From: Synechococcus sp. JA-3-3Ab
GTDB taxonomy: Bacteria > Cyanobacteriota > Cyanobacteriia > Thermostichales > Thermostichaceae
Assembly (NCBI RefSeq): GCF_000013205.1
Contig: NC_007775.1
Location: 1,608,501-1,672,500, forward strand
Reading direction: 5' to 3'
DNA length: 64,000 nt
The translations under genes were made by a program, and so were the position numbers. The notes beneath the pieces were generated by a model. The model did not search any database, had not been told where the DNA came from, and saw only the letters and a list, made by a program, of their open reading frames with translations. Shown here one piece after another: positions 15,951 to 24,478 of this stretch (position 1 is its first letter; every line of letters starts with the position of its first letter).

Positions 15951-17158
15951 GCCTACCGATTGCAGCCCGAATGGCCTGGCAAATGGTGCGCCGCTACCGC
16001 CTGCGCACCGGTTTAAGCATGTTAGGGATCCTCATCGGCAACGCCGCCGTCGTGGCCATTGCCGGGTTTGGCCATGCTGCCCAGGAGCTGGCCGTGGATC
16101 AGTTCCGTTCTTTGGGCACCAACTTGCTCATTGTCTTTTCTTCCAGCTTGGGCCTGGCGGACGCCAGCAACACCCGTCCCATTACCCTCGACGATCTACG
16201 GGCAATTGCCGCGGAAGTGCCCGCTGTGTCGGCAGCCGTCCCCAGTCTTGTGGTCAATGTGCGCGCCGTGCGGGGGGGAGTGGATCGCCGCTATGAGGCC
16301 ACAGGCACCTGGCCGGAGTATTTGTCGGTGCTGAATTTGGAGATCGAGGAGGGGCGCTTTCTCTTGCCAGCGGATATTGAGGAGCAGCGCCCGGTGGTGG
16401 TGCTGGGCAGCGAGGCCGCCCGCGAGCTGTTCGGCTTGGATCCCGCTGCCGCCATCGGGGAGACGGTGCTGCTGAACAACCTGCCCTTCGAGGTAATCGG
16501 CACGTTGCGTTCTAAGCCAACGGTGTTTGGCAACAGCGATGCCGGCCTGTTTTTGCCGGTGGATGTGGTGGCCAACCGGTTTGTGGGGCGGCGCTCCCCC
16601 TATGGCCTGGAACTGACGGCGATCTTCGTCTCGGCCCGCTCCGAAGCAGATCTGCCGGCTGCCGAGTTCCAGATCCGCAACTTGCTGCGGCAACGGCACC
16701 AACTGGTGGGGGAGGATGACTTCGTCGTCCGCAACCAAAAGGTGTTGCTGGACGGGGCGGCCAGGATCTTAACCTTGCTGCGGGTGCTGCTGACCGGCAC
16801 GGCGGCCCTCTCGCTGCTGGTGGGCGGGGTGGGGATCATGAATGTGATGCTGATCTCGGTGTCGGAACGCACCTCCGAGATCGGGTTGCGCAAGGCGATC
16901 GGCGCCGATAGCCGGCAAATTTTGCAGCAGTTTGCCACCGAAGCTATTCTCATTGCCGTCAGCGGGGGCGTGGCCGGGATCCTCCTCAGCAGCGGCCTGC
17001 TGGTGGCGCTGCAAGTGTTCACCCCCCTGGCCACCCGCGTGGATGCAGTGGCGGTGGCGGTGTCCTTTTCCCTCTCGACGGGGATCGGGGTGGTTTTCGG
17101 CATTTTCCCGGCCCGCCAAGCGGCGCAACTAGATCCCATCGAGGCCCTGCGAGCCTGA
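15947..17158 (+). CDS. MacB/FtsX-type ABC transporter permease
   Basis: The 403-residue protein has the MacB layout: a membrane segment at about 20-42 (TGLSMLGILIGNAAVVAIAG), a large periplasmic domain (about 50-270) and three C-terminal membrane segments (about 285-400), including GGVGIMNVMLISVSERTSEIGLRKAIGA, typical of FtsX/MacB. It has no ATPase domain and no ATPase gene adjoins it, so the nucleotide-binding partner must be encoded elsewhere. Together with the adaptor upstream it would form a tripartite efflux or secretion system of unknown substrate. Confidence 0.85.
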   Translation: MSLPIAARMAWQMVRRYRLRTGLSMLGILIGNAAVVAIAGFGHAAQELAVDQFRSLGTNLLIVFSSSLGLADASNTRPITLDDLRAIAAEVPAVSAAVPSLVVNVRAVRGGVDRRYEATGTWPEYLSVLNLEIEEGRFLLPADIEEQRPVVVLGSEAARELFGLDPAAAIGETVLLNNLPFEVIGTLRSKPTVFGNSDAGLFLPVDVVANRFVGRRSPYGLELTAIFVSARSEADLPAAEFQIRNLLRQRHQLVGEDDFVVRNQKVLLDGAARILTLLRVLLTGTAALSLLVGGVGIMNVMLISVSERTSEIGLRKAIGADSRQILQQFATEAILIAVSGGVAGILLSSGLLVALQVFTPLATRVDAVAVAVSFSLSTGIGVVFGIFPARQAAQLDPIEALRA

Positions 17159-17230
17159 GATCTCCCATTCGTAGGATAATGGGGGCTTACAGGTATTGAG
17201 TTGCCCGCCGTTCGCTAAGGAGCTTCCCCC

Positions 17231-18151
17231 TTGGTTAGAGAGCGAGTAGAGGTGATCGTCCCCGCCACCACCGCTAACTTGGGGCCGGGGTTCGATTGCA
17301 TCGGTGCAGCCCTGGAGCTCTACAACCACTTCCAATTTCGCGAGATTCCCACCGGCCTCAGCATCCACTATCGCGGCAGCGATCACATCAGCCAGAGCAA
17401 GGACAACCTGGTGTACCGCGCTTTCTGCCGTGCTTTCGAGCTGCTAAGCAAGCCGGTGCCGGGGGTGGAGATTGAGATCACCCTCAACGTGCCCCTGGCG
17501 CGGGGCCTGGGCAGCTCTGCCACTGCCATTGTCGGCGGCCTGTTGGGGGCTAATGCTCTTGGATCGCTGAACCTGGCTCCTGAGACCCTCCTGCAGTTGG
17601 CCATTGCCCTTGAAGGCCATCCCGACAACGTGGTGCCCGCCCTCCAGGGCGGCTGTCAACTCTGTGTGCAGGGGCAGCAGGGGCAATGGGTATTTTGCCC
17701 GGTGGATTGGCACGAGCGCATCGGCCTAGTGGCAGCGGTGCCTAACTTTAAGCTGTCTACCCAGGCGGCCCGCGAGATCCTGCCCAAGTCCGTCAGCCTG
17801 GCGGATGCTGTCTTTTCCGTCAGTCACCTGGGGCTGCTTATCCGCAGCCTGCAGTCGGGGCGGGCGGACTGGCTGAAGGTGGCCTTGCAGGATCGACTGC
17901 ACCAACCGGCGCGCATGGAGCTGATTACCGGCTTCAAAACCGTCCAGGCAGCGGCTCTGGCTGCCGGGGCCTATGGGGTGGTGATCAGCGGGGCTGGCCC
18001 CACGCTTTTAGCCTTCTGCGCCCCGGAGGAGCGAGAACGGGTGGGATGCGCCATGGTCGGCGCCTGGGAGCAACTGGATATCGAAGCAGAGGCCAAACCC
18101 CTGAATTTGGATCGACAGGGGGGACGGGTGGTGATCCATTCCCAAATATAG
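17231..18151 (+). CDS. thrB: Homoserine kinase
   Basis: ThrB phosphorylates homoserine in threonine synthesis. The 306-residue GHMP kinase has the N-terminal motif VPATTANLGPGFDCIGAAL, the ATP-binding motif PLARGLGSSATAIVGGL (about 89-105) and the C-terminal VISGAGPTLLAF. The start is a TTG at 17231, 11 bases after AAGGAGC. It stands alone between the efflux permease and convergent dgkA. Confidence 0.94.
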   Translation: MVRERVEVIVPATTANLGPGFDCIGAALELYNHFQFREIPTGLSIHYRGSDHISQSKDNLVYRAFCRAFELLSKPVPGVEIEITLNVPLARGLGSSATAIVGGLLGANALGSLNLAPETLLQLAIALEGHPDNVVPALQGGCQLCVQGQQGQWVFCPVDWHERIGLVAAVPNFKLSTQAAREILPKSVSLADAVFSVSHLGLLIRSLQSGRADWLKVALQDRLHQPARMELITGFKTVQAAALAAGAYGVVISGAGPTLLAFCAPEERERVGCAMVGAWEQLDIEAEAKPLNLDRQGGRVVIHSQI

Positions 18152-18267
18152 AGGAGGCCCTTGGGTCAAGCTGGTCACCCCGATTACAAAGGGGTCGTGC
18201 TTTTAGGCGTATAGGCCTTTCGCAGACTAGGACACCGCCCTCCCACTCAAGTTCCCGACCCTCCTTA

Positions 18268-18315
18268 TCCCTCACCCCTTAACCCCTTTCCCTGCGGGAG
18301 AGGGGAGCCAGGAAT
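18268..18315. repeat. REP-like dispersed repeat, copy A
   Basis: A C-rich block (CCCTCACCCCTTAACCCC) runs into a hairpin with arms CCCCTTTCCC and GGGAGAGGGG and ends AGCCAGGAAT. It resembles copy B at 21078-21125 in order, hairpin and final GTCAGGAAT. Elements of this composition are widespread in cyanobacterial spacers. Confidence 0.6.
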
Positions 18316-18379
18316 CCACAGCACAAACCTGTTTGGGATGGGATCCCTTGAGAGGCTGGGCAAAACTTTTTCGGCGTCC

Positions 18380-18922
18380 CTACCCTGGCAGCAGCAGCAG
18401 CAAGGGGGGGAGAAACAGCCAAGCTGCCACAGCCAAAGCCGCCATCGCTGCCACTAACACCGCTCCAGCAGCGCAATCTTTGGCAATTTCTGCCAGCAGG
18501 TGATAGCGGCTGCCCAGGGTCAGATCCACCACTGCTTCCAGGGCAGTATTCACCAGCTCCAAGGCCATCACCATCCCGCTGGTCAAGCTGATCAGGGCCA
18601 TTTCTACGGCGCTCAGCCGCAGGGCCAACCCTAAGACAAAGGCCACTACCGCCATAGCCAGGTGGATGCGAAAGTTGCGCTGGGTGCGGGCGGCGTACAG
18701 CAGGCCCTTTCCTGCATAGTAGAAGCTTTTACTTAGGCTAGTGGCCACCTGCCACGAGGGGGGGCGCTGCCAGGGATCCTGCGCCGCGAGGTCAGCCTCG
18801 GCTCCCGGGTCTGGTGCCTCGGAGGGATGGGCCGAATCGACCTGCGCTGAAGTGAAAGGGGCTCGCCGTCGCAATGCCGCCAAACGCAGCGGCTGGGGAA
18901 AACGGCTAGGGCTGCTGGCCAT
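18380..18922 (-). CDS. dgkA: Diacylglycerol/undecaprenol kinase (DgkA family)
   Basis: The prokaryotic DgkA family phosphorylates membrane lipids such as diacylglycerol or undecaprenol. The 180-residue product has a polar N-terminal extension of about 58 residues, then SLSKSFYYAGKGLLYAARTQRNFRIH and three membrane helices. The catalytic-type motif MALELVNTALEAVVDL (about 120-135) is present. Its start overlaps the end of ybeY by 17 bases, so both are probably one operon. This ybeY-dgkA order is common in bacteria. Confidence 0.88.
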   Translation of the reverse strand: MASSPSRFPQPLRLAALRRRAPFTSAQVDSAHPSEAPDPGAEADLAAQDPWQRPPSWQVATSLSKSFYYAGKGLLYAARTQRNFRIHLAMAVVAFVLGLALRLSAVEMALISLTSGMVMALELVNTALEAVVDLTLGSRYHLLAEIAKDCAAGAVLVAAMAALAVAAWLFLPPLLLLLPG

Positions 18923-19397
18923 GGGTCACCTCCAGGTCTTCTTGGATGGCGGCAAGCAGGTGGTGCTGTTGCTGCAGCATGCGCTGTAGGGAAAGCTCAT
19001 CGGGGTGATCCCATCCCAAGAGATGCAGCAGGCCGTGGCTGGCCAGCCAGGCCAATTCCCGCGACAGCCGCTGCCCCTGGGCTTTTGCCTGCGCGCAAGC
19101 GGTGGGTACCGAAATCACGATATCCCCCAGCAGGCGCACCCCTGTTATCTTCTGCAGCTCGACAGGGGTGGACGTCTCCTCGGCGGCAAAGGCCAGGACA
19201 TCGGTGGGAGCGTCGATGTGGCGAAACTCGCGGTTGAGCTGGCGGATGTGCTCGTCGGAGGTGAGGCAAAGGCTGAGCTCGCAGGGATCCGTCACCCCCA
19301 GCTCCCGCAGCCACACCTCAAACCAACGGTGCCAAGTGGCTTCCTCAACTGGGCTGGGGACGTTTAGCTCCAGGTACAGATCCAGGAATCCCTCCAT
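18906..19397 (-). CDS. ybeY: Endoribonuclease YbeY (rRNA maturation factor)
   Basis: YbeY takes part in 16S rRNA 3'-end maturation and ribosome quality control. The metal-binding signature H-x3-H-x5-H is present as HGLLHLLGWDH near the C-terminus. LNREFRHIDAPTDVLAF is the typical central motif. The ATG at 19397 (163 residues, MEGFLDLYLELNV) is preferred, since the open frame extends 35 codons upstream without similarity to the family. Confidence 0.9.
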   Translation of the reverse strand: MEGFLDLYLELNVPSPVEEATWHRWFEVWLRELGVTDPCELSLCLTSDEHIRQLNREFRHIDAPTDVLAFAAEETSTPVELQKITGVRLLGDIVISVPTACAQAKAQGQRLSRELAWLASHGLLHLLGWDHPDELSLQRMLQQQHHLLAAIQEDLEVTHGQQP

Positions 19398-19782
19398 GCA
19401 GGCCTCACTCACACCCAAAATTGGCTCGCTGGCCCCATTGAGTACGGAGCGGAACGGCCACCCACGACTTGAGTCGCCTTTGCCAGTGGTACAAACCTTC
19501 AATGTACTGTAGCGCTAACATTGCTGGCTGTGCTAGGGTGCCGCTGCGATAGCCATAAAAGACGCCTCCCCAGGCAAATACGCTGCAAACCCTGGAAGGG
19601 GGAAGTCAAGGAACCCCATGTAAGGGGAGCGGCGGCCAAGGTGATAGGGAAATCAGACGCAACTCTCGGACTTTCTTTGTCTGAGGGATGTCGGGGGTGC
19701 GGCTGGGCAGCGCCCTCCAAAGTTTGCTGCCAGGGTGCTCGGCCATCTCCCCACTCAAGTGCGGGGAGCGTCAACGCGCCCC
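19398..19782. other. Spacer between ybeY and eda
   Basis: About 385 bases with no supported gene. It contains a hairpin-forming segment, CTCCCC…GGGGAG at about 19748-19765, downstream of eda on the minus strand; it lacks a U run, so it is at best a weak terminator. Confidence 0.4.
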
Positions 19783-20523
19783 CTACTCTGGGGGTTCACC
19801 CGGAAGTTCGGGCCAGGCTGCGGCGACCCTCTGGCTGGCAAGCTGTTGTAGCGTTTGCCGCAGCCGATTTTCCAGCTCTTGCCGGCAACTGTCTGGATCA
19901 ACCCCTTGCTGGGAAAGAAGCTCCGCCGGGAAGAGATCCCCGGCGATGCCGACAGCCCAGGCCCCTGCCTGCAGATATTCTGCTGCATTGGCCAAGGTAA
20001 CCCCCCCAGTTGGGATCAAAGGCAGGGATCCCAGCACCGGTTGCAGATGGCGCAGGTAACGGGATCCGCCAAGGCTTTCTGCCGGAAACACCTTTACTGC
20101 CGTTGCCCCGGCCTGCCAGGCCCTCCAGATCTCGCCGGGGGTGAGGGCGCCGGGCACAATGGGCAGCCCTGCTTCCCGACCCCAGCGGATGATGCTCTCG
20201 TCCGCAAAGGGGCAAACATAGAATTGGGCTCCCGCCTGCCAAGCCTGCTCTGCCATCTGCCGATTTAAAACCGTGCCCACCCCTACCCAGCAATGCGGGT
20301 AGTCTTGCCGCAGTTGGGCAATCAACTCCAGATACCGGGGAACTTGGGGAGTGATCTCAATGTGGCGGATCCCGGCCCGGATGGCCAGGGTGGATCCCTC
20401 AAGGGCTTGGGCCGGGCTGGCCGAGAGGCGGATCACCGCGATCAGGGGCTGCTGCCACAAATGGAGTAGCCAGGGGTGCCGCCATCCCTCTCTGAAGCTC
20501 TGTTCAGAACCCTCAAACACCAT
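19783..20523 (-). CDS. eda: 2-keto-3-deoxy-6-phosphogluconate aldolase
   Basis: Eda splits KDPG into pyruvate and glyceraldehyde 3-phosphate in the Entner-Doudoroff pathway. The 246-residue product carries GIRHIEIT (catalytic Glu region), VGVGTVLN, the Schiff-base Lys in ATAVKVFPAES and the phosphate-binding IPTGGV. The N-terminal 25 residues are extra relative to the short family. No edd or glucokinase gene lies nearby. Family members can also accept KDPGal. Confidence 0.9.
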   Translation of the reverse strand: MVFEGSEQSFREGWRHPWLLHLWQQPLIAVIRLSASPAQALEGSTLAIRAGIRHIEITPQVPRYLELIAQLRQDYPHCWVGVGTVLNRQMAEQAWQAGAQFYVCPFADESIIRWGREAGLPIVPGALTPGEIWRAWQAGATAVKVFPAESLGGSRYLRHLQPVLGSLPLIPTGGVTLANAAEYLQAGAWAVGIAGDLFPAELLSQQGVDPDSCRQELENRLRQTLQQLASQRVAAAWPELPGEPPE

Positions 20524-20576
20524 CTGTGGAAAAGCCCTCTCTCATCGATTTCTACCTTGCTTGGGTTGATTTTAAG

Positions 20577-20592
20577 TTTAATTGCAATTAAA
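20577..20592. promoter_or_regulatory. Perfect 16-bp A+T-rich palindrome
   Basis: TTTAATTGCAATTAAA is a perfect palindrome in the A+T-rich gap between divergent eda (start 20523) and the small membrane-protein gene (20685). Its position suits an operator acting on eda or on both genes. Confidence 0.4.
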
Positions 20593-20684
20593 AATAACCA
20601 AACAGCCCGACGGTAAAACAATGACAAGCTATAACAAATTTCCTTTTGAGAAGAAGGCTAAAATAGAATAAAGAACAGGCAAAA

Positions 20685-20933
20685 GTGGTGTTTATAGGGG
20701 CAACTGTTTGCGGGTTTGTAGCACTCGTTGGAGCGCTTACTTTTCCCATCCTTTCATGGCGTCGCTGGTCTCTCATTTTAGTAGCTATCTGCAGCCTTGT
20801 TAGCTCCTTAACCAACATTGAACTCGGCAGAGGAGAGGAGGAAGCTCCCTCAGGGGAAAGGTGGCGCATGGTAGCCCATCTCTACGAGGTAACTTTCTGG
20901 TTGGCATTGATCGTTTTCATCTTACTGGCATGA
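20685..20933 (+). CDS. Small two-TM membrane protein
   Basis: The 82-residue frame begins at one of two consecutive GTG codons (20682 or 20685) and encodes two hydrophobic helices (about 5-40, containing a break, and 63-82) joined by a charged loop with NIELGRGEEEAPSGERWRM. No family is recognised. The codon pattern and membrane topology are plausible, but no clear ribosome-binding site is seen. Confidence 0.45.
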   Translation: MVFIGATVCGFVALVGALTFPILSWRRWSLILVAICSLVSSLTNIELGRGEEEAPSGERWRMVAHLYEVTFWLALIVFILLA

Positions 20934-21337
20934 GGTTTTGCCGGCAGGTGAGCGGCTAGTTTATCGCCATTGTCTGGATGTTGTGTCGAGGTTGCTCTGG
21001 CTTGCCGGTTGTTTAGGTTGGGCACCGATTAGACCTGTGGGATCTGGAGATCGATACGAACCTAGCCGCAGTGAGGATCCCTCGCCCCCAGCCCCTCTCT
21101 CAAAGGGAGGGGGAAGTCAGGAATTGAAGGAATGAACGGTTTTACTGGTATTGAAAATAACCCAGCCGTTTTGCTTGTATCTTGTAACGATTTGGAGTAA
21201 CGACAGCGGGCAACAGCGCGATTGGGCTCGATCAGTCCTTGCGAATCTTTGTATTCTTAGGGTCGGTAGGTTGGTTGCCGAGGGTGTGGGGAGTGGTCAA
21301 GCTCAGTTGTGGGACACACAGCCTGAAGGCATGGGTG
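20934..21337. other. Spacer before the M23 peptidase gene
   Basis: About 400 bases with REP-like copy B at 21078-21125. The peptidase reading frame is open from 21239, but the signal peptide argues for a start near 21338. No other gene is supported. Confidence 0.4.
21078..21125. repeat. REP-like dispersed repeat, copy B
   Basis: TCCCTCGCCCCCAGCCCC leads into CTCTCTCAAAGGGAGGGGG and GTCAGGAATT. It matches copy A at 18268-18315 in layout and could form the same kind of C-rich/G-rich hairpin. Confidence 0.6.
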
Positions 21338-22471
21338 ATGGTCGGGTTGCTCGCCCTCCTGGTGCTGGGGGGACTGTGGCGGGTTGCTCCATCTCAGGCG
21401 CAGAATCTCCACCAACTGCAACAGCGGCAGCAACAGATCCAGCAACAAATCCGGGGCACCCAGCGACGCCTGGGAGAGCTGCGCCAAGCGGAAGAAGAAG
21501 CCCGTCGCCGCATGGGATCCCTGCGGCAAAACATCCAACAGACAGAAGCTAGCCTTCGCGACAACCAATATCGTCTGGAACAGGCCCAGAGGGCGCTAGA
21601 GCAAGCGCAGAAGGAGCTCCAAGAGCTGGAAGACCGCCTGAGACGGCAGCAGCAGGGCACGGCCGCCCGCTTGCGCTACATGCAGCGGCAGGGGGCGGAA
21701 CATTGGTGGGCTTTGCTGCTCACCAGCCGCGACCTCAACGAGTTTTTCGATCGCCGCCACCAGTTGCAATTGCTAATCGAAGCCGACCGGCAGTTGATCC
21801 GAGAGCTGCAGGTGATGGCCAAGGAGGTGGATCAGCAGCGGATCGCCCTGGAAGCGCAGCGCAACGAGATTTCTTTAATCTTGCAGGAGCTGGCAGCCCA
21901 GAAAAACCAACTGCAGCAGCAGGCTGCCGCCCAAGAGCAACTGGTGGGCCGCCTGGCCAACGAGCGCGCCGCCTATGAAGCAGCCCAACGGCGTTTGGAA
22001 GCCGATTCCCAACAGTTGACCATCCTCATCCAGCAACTGATCGCCCAGCAGGCTCAGCAGCGGGGGGGCAGAGATCCGGTTCAGGGGACAGGCCGGTTGA
22101 TCCCACCAGTGCGCGGGCCAATCACCAGCGGCTTCGGCTGGCGGGTTCACCCCATCTACGGAAGCCGCCGCTTCCATGCGGGGATCGACTTCGGTGTGCC
22201 CACCGGCACGCCAGTTCGGGCATCAGACCGGGGCACCGTCATCTACGCCGGCTGGTATGGCGGCTACGGCTACACGGTGATTGTCAACCACGGCGGCGGC
22301 ATCACCACCCTGTACGCCCACAACAGCCGCGTCGCCGTTGGGGTGGGTCAGCAGGTACAGCGGGGGCAGGCCATTGCCGCTTCCGGCTCCACCGGCCTCT
22401 CCACCGGCCCCCACGTTCACTTCGAGGTGCGGGTCAACGGCCAGCCGGTGGATCCCCGCCGCTACCTTTGA
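21338..22471 (+). CDS. Murein hydrolase activator / M23 peptidase (EnvC-NlpD type)
   Basis: An exported 377-residue protein. A signal peptide (MVGLLALLVLGGLWRVAPSQA) precedes a long Gln-rich coiled coil (about 25-250) and a C-terminal LytM/M23 domain with HAGIDFGVPTGTPV and the zinc-type HVHFEV. EnvC/NlpD proteins activate amidases at the septum; those keeping the metal residues may cut peptidoglycan cross-bridges. Here first (FHAG..D) and second (HVH) metal motifs are present, so catalysis is possible. The 3' end overlaps the convergent ABC ATPase gene by 10 bases. Confidence 0.88.
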   Translation: MVGLLALLVLGGLWRVAPSQAQNLHQLQQRQQQIQQQIRGTQRRLGELRQAEEEARRRMGSLRQNIQQTEASLRDNQYRLEQAQRALEQAQKELQELEDRLRRQQQGTAARLRYMQRQGAEHWWALLLTSRDLNEFFDRRHQLQLLIEADRQLIRELQVMAKEVDQQRIALEAQRNEISLILQELAAQKNQLQQQAAAQEQLVGRLANERAAYEAAQRRLEADSQQLTILIQQLIAQQAQQRGGRDPVQGTGRLIPPVRGPITSGFGWRVHPIYGSRRFHAGIDFGVPTGTPVRASDRGTVIYAGWYGGYGYTVIVNHGGGITTLYAHNSRVAVGVGQQVQRGQAIAASGSTGLSTGPHVHFEVRVNGQPVDPRRYL

Positions 22472-23112
22472 AGCAGCGCATCTGTCGGCAACGGCTGCAG
22501 GGATCCCGCCTGCAAGATCCACCGCACATCGGCAATGGAGGATAGCTCCTCTGGGTCGTGGGAAACCACCAACACCGTCCAGGTGGATTTCAGCCGGGCC
22601 AGCAGCTCGATCAACTGCCGCCGCACCGACCAGTCCAGCCCTGCCGTCGGCTCGTCCAGCAGCAGTAGCAGCGGGCCGCGAATAAGCTGTACCGCCAGGG
22701 CCAAGCGCCGTTGTTGTCCGCCACTGAGATGGTTGGGGGAGGTGCACAGAGGGATCCCTTCCAATCCCACCTGTTTGAGAACGTTTTCAATCTCCTTTTG
22801 TTGCAGCTCCGGGTGGCCGAAGCGCATTTCCTCTAGCACCGTCAAGCCACAAAAGTGACGCTCCGGGAACTGAAACACCAGCCCCGCCATGCTGCGCAAC
22901 TGCTGGGGGGAGAGCTCTGTTCCTCCCCAGGCAATCCGCCCGCGCGTGGGCCGCGCCAAGCCGGCCAAAATTTCCAGCAGGGTGCTCTTGCCGGCCCCAC
23001 TTTTGCCCACGATCAGCCCCAACTGATTCAGGCCCAGCTCAAAGGAGAGATCCCGGAGAATCGGCTGAGGGAGGGTTGCCGGGTGGTAGCAGAGATCCTG
23101 AACCTGCAACAT
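22462..23112 (-). CDS. ABC transporter ATP-binding protein (ABCI11/NAP13-like)
   Basis: The 216-residue ATPase contains Walker A VGKSGAGKST, Q-loop VFQFPERHF, signature LSGGQQRR, Walker B LLLLLDEPTAGLDW and H-loop VVSHDPEEL. The FPERHF Q-loop groups it with ECF-type energising subunits; plastid and cyanobacterial relatives are known as stand-alone ABC ATPases. No permease adjoins it. It is convergent with, and overlaps, the M23 peptidase gene. Confidence 0.85.
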   Translation of the reverse strand: MLQVQDLCYHPATLPQPILRDLSFELGLNQLGLIVGKSGAGKSTLLEILAGLARPTRGRIAWGGTELSPQQLRSMAGLVFQFPERHFCGLTVLEEMRFGHPELQQKEIENVLKQVGLEGIPLCTSPNHLSGGQQRRLALAVQLIRGPLLLLLDEPTAGLDWSVRRQLIELLARLKSTWTVLVVSHDPEELSSIADVRWILQAGSLQPLPTDALLQR

Positions 23113-23170
23113 GAGCGGCGCCCCTGGGAAAGTTGTCGTTATTTTGGCACTGGAAAGCTCTGCCGGACAG

Positions 23171-23419
23171 CTACAACCATTCTTCTAGGCGCCCCAACTG
23201 ATCCCGAAAGCCATAGGTGAGTTCGCGGTACCACTCCCGCAGCTCCAGTTGATCTACAGCTCGCCGCAAAGCCTCTTGGGAGCGCTCGATGGGGCGCAGA
23301 GCCGCAGACGGGATCCCTTCTTGAGCAGCCCATTGTTCAAACAGAGCCAGCTCCGTTTGCAAGTAGAGAATGAGGTTGGCCACATCCTGCGGGTGGGGGT
23401 AGCGGGTGGCATCTGGCAT
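23171..23419 (-). CDS. Conserved-type cyanobacterial hypothetical protein
   Basis: An 82-residue acidic helical protein beginning MPDATRYPHPQDVANLILYL and ending FRDQLGRLEEWL. No domain is recognised. The frame remains open upstream through the divergent phosphatase region; an alternative ATG at 23449 would add ten residues, and longer versions would overlap the neighbour's start and are not credible. It lies directly upstream of, and is divergent from, the low-molecular-weight phosphatase gene. Confidence 0.65.
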   Translation of the reverse strand: MPDATRYPHPQDVANLILYLQTELALFEQWAAQEGIPSAALRPIERSQEALRRAVDQLELREWYRELTYGFRDQLGRLEEWL

Positions 23420-23570
23420 AAGACATCTCACCAGGGGAACTAGCTCCATTCTGGCCAAGAATCTGTCCCGCTGCCGCCTGAGGGCCCTATCCCCTCTCGC
23501 CTGCTTCTGTACTCTGGGCCGCAAAACGCAGATAATGCGGTGGGAAATGTTCACTGCCGTCGAGGGATCC

Positions 23571-24071
23571 ATGAGCCAAAAGCTGCTGTTTGTGTGCCTG
23601 GGCAACATCTGCCGTTCTCCCGCTGCCGAAGGGATCACCAACCACCTGCTGCAGAGCAGCGGCCATGAGGGGGACATCCTCTGCGATTCGGCAGGTACAG
23701 CCGCCTACCACCTCGGCAGTCCCCCAGATCGCCGCATGCGACAAGTTGCCCAGCGCTATGGACTGGAGCTGCACGGCCAAGCCCGGCAAATACATCCTTT
23801 GGATCTGCGGGAGTTCGACCTGATCCTGGCCATGGATCGGCAAAATTACCGCGATATCCTCAGCCTCGATCCCCAGAGAAGATATGCCGACAAGGTACGC
23901 CTAATCTGTAGCTACTGTCGTTCTCACACCGATGAAGAAGTTCCGGATCCCTACTACGGGGGCGAGGCAGGGTTTCACTACGTGATCGAGCTGCTCTGGG
24001 ACGCCTGCAGCGGCCTGCTGGAATCCCTGATCCCTGGGATCCAATGCCCGCCGCTGCCCAGCCGCACCTGA
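23571..24071 (+). CDS. Low-molecular-weight protein tyrosine phosphatase
   Basis: The 166-residue enzyme has the P-loop CLGNICRS (CX5R) within LLFVCLGNICRSPAAEGI at the N-terminus and the catalytic Asp in VPDPYYGG near residue 125. The family dephosphorylates phosphotyrosine or related substrates in the cytoplasm; bacterial members often act on exopolysaccharide kinases. The ATG at 23571 fits the family start. It converges with ndhE, 22 bases away. Confidence 0.92.
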   Translation: MSQKLLFVCLGNICRSPAAEGITNHLLQSSGHEGDILCDSAGTAAYHLGSPPDRRMRQVAQRYGLELHGQARQIHPLDLREFDLILAMDRQNYRDILSLDPQRRYADKVRLICSYCRSHTDEEVPDPYYGGEAGFHYVIELLWDACSGLLESLIPGIQCPPLPSRT

Positions 24072-24093
24072 AAGTCATCGATCAAGAAAACAA

Positions 24094-24402
24094 CTACCAC
24101 CTGAGCAGGTTAAAGCTCTCCATGTCGATGGTGGCGCGGTTGCGGTAGATCCCCAACACAATGGCCAAGCCCACTGCCGCCTCGGCAGCCGCCACGGTGA
24201 TGACAAATACCGAAAACACTTGGCCGCGAATCAAGCCCGAGTCGACAAAGTTGGAGAAAGCCATAAAGTTCAGGTTGACGGCGTTGAGCATCAGCTCAAT
24301 CGACATCAACACCCGAATGGCGTTGCGACTGACGATCAAGCCGTAGATGCCGATGCAGAAAAGAATTGCCGCGACCACCAAGAAAAACTGCAGTTGCAAC
24401 AT
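24094..24402 (-). CDS. ndhE: NADH-quinone oxidoreductase subunit 4L (NdhE)
   Basis: NdhE (NuoK) is a small proton-translocating membrane subunit of NDH-1. The 102-residue product has three membrane helices and the signature [19 protein letters not shown], including the conserved membrane Glu. It ends with [12 protein letters not shown], the usual cyanobacterial C-terminus. The ATG at 24402 fits the family length; an ATG five codons upstream is also open. It follows ndhG by 76 bases. Confidence 0.95.
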   Translation of the reverse strand: MLQLQFFLVVAAILFCIGIYGLIVSRNAIRVLMSIELMLNAVNLNFMAFSNFVDSGLIRGQVFSVFVITVAAAEAAVGLAIVLGIYRNRATIDMESFNLLRW

Positions 24403-24478
24403 CACAAGAGGCTCCACTGGATACAGATGAGAGGGGCATCAGGAAAACGCTGGGCTGTATGGCCGAGAGCAGGCAGCT

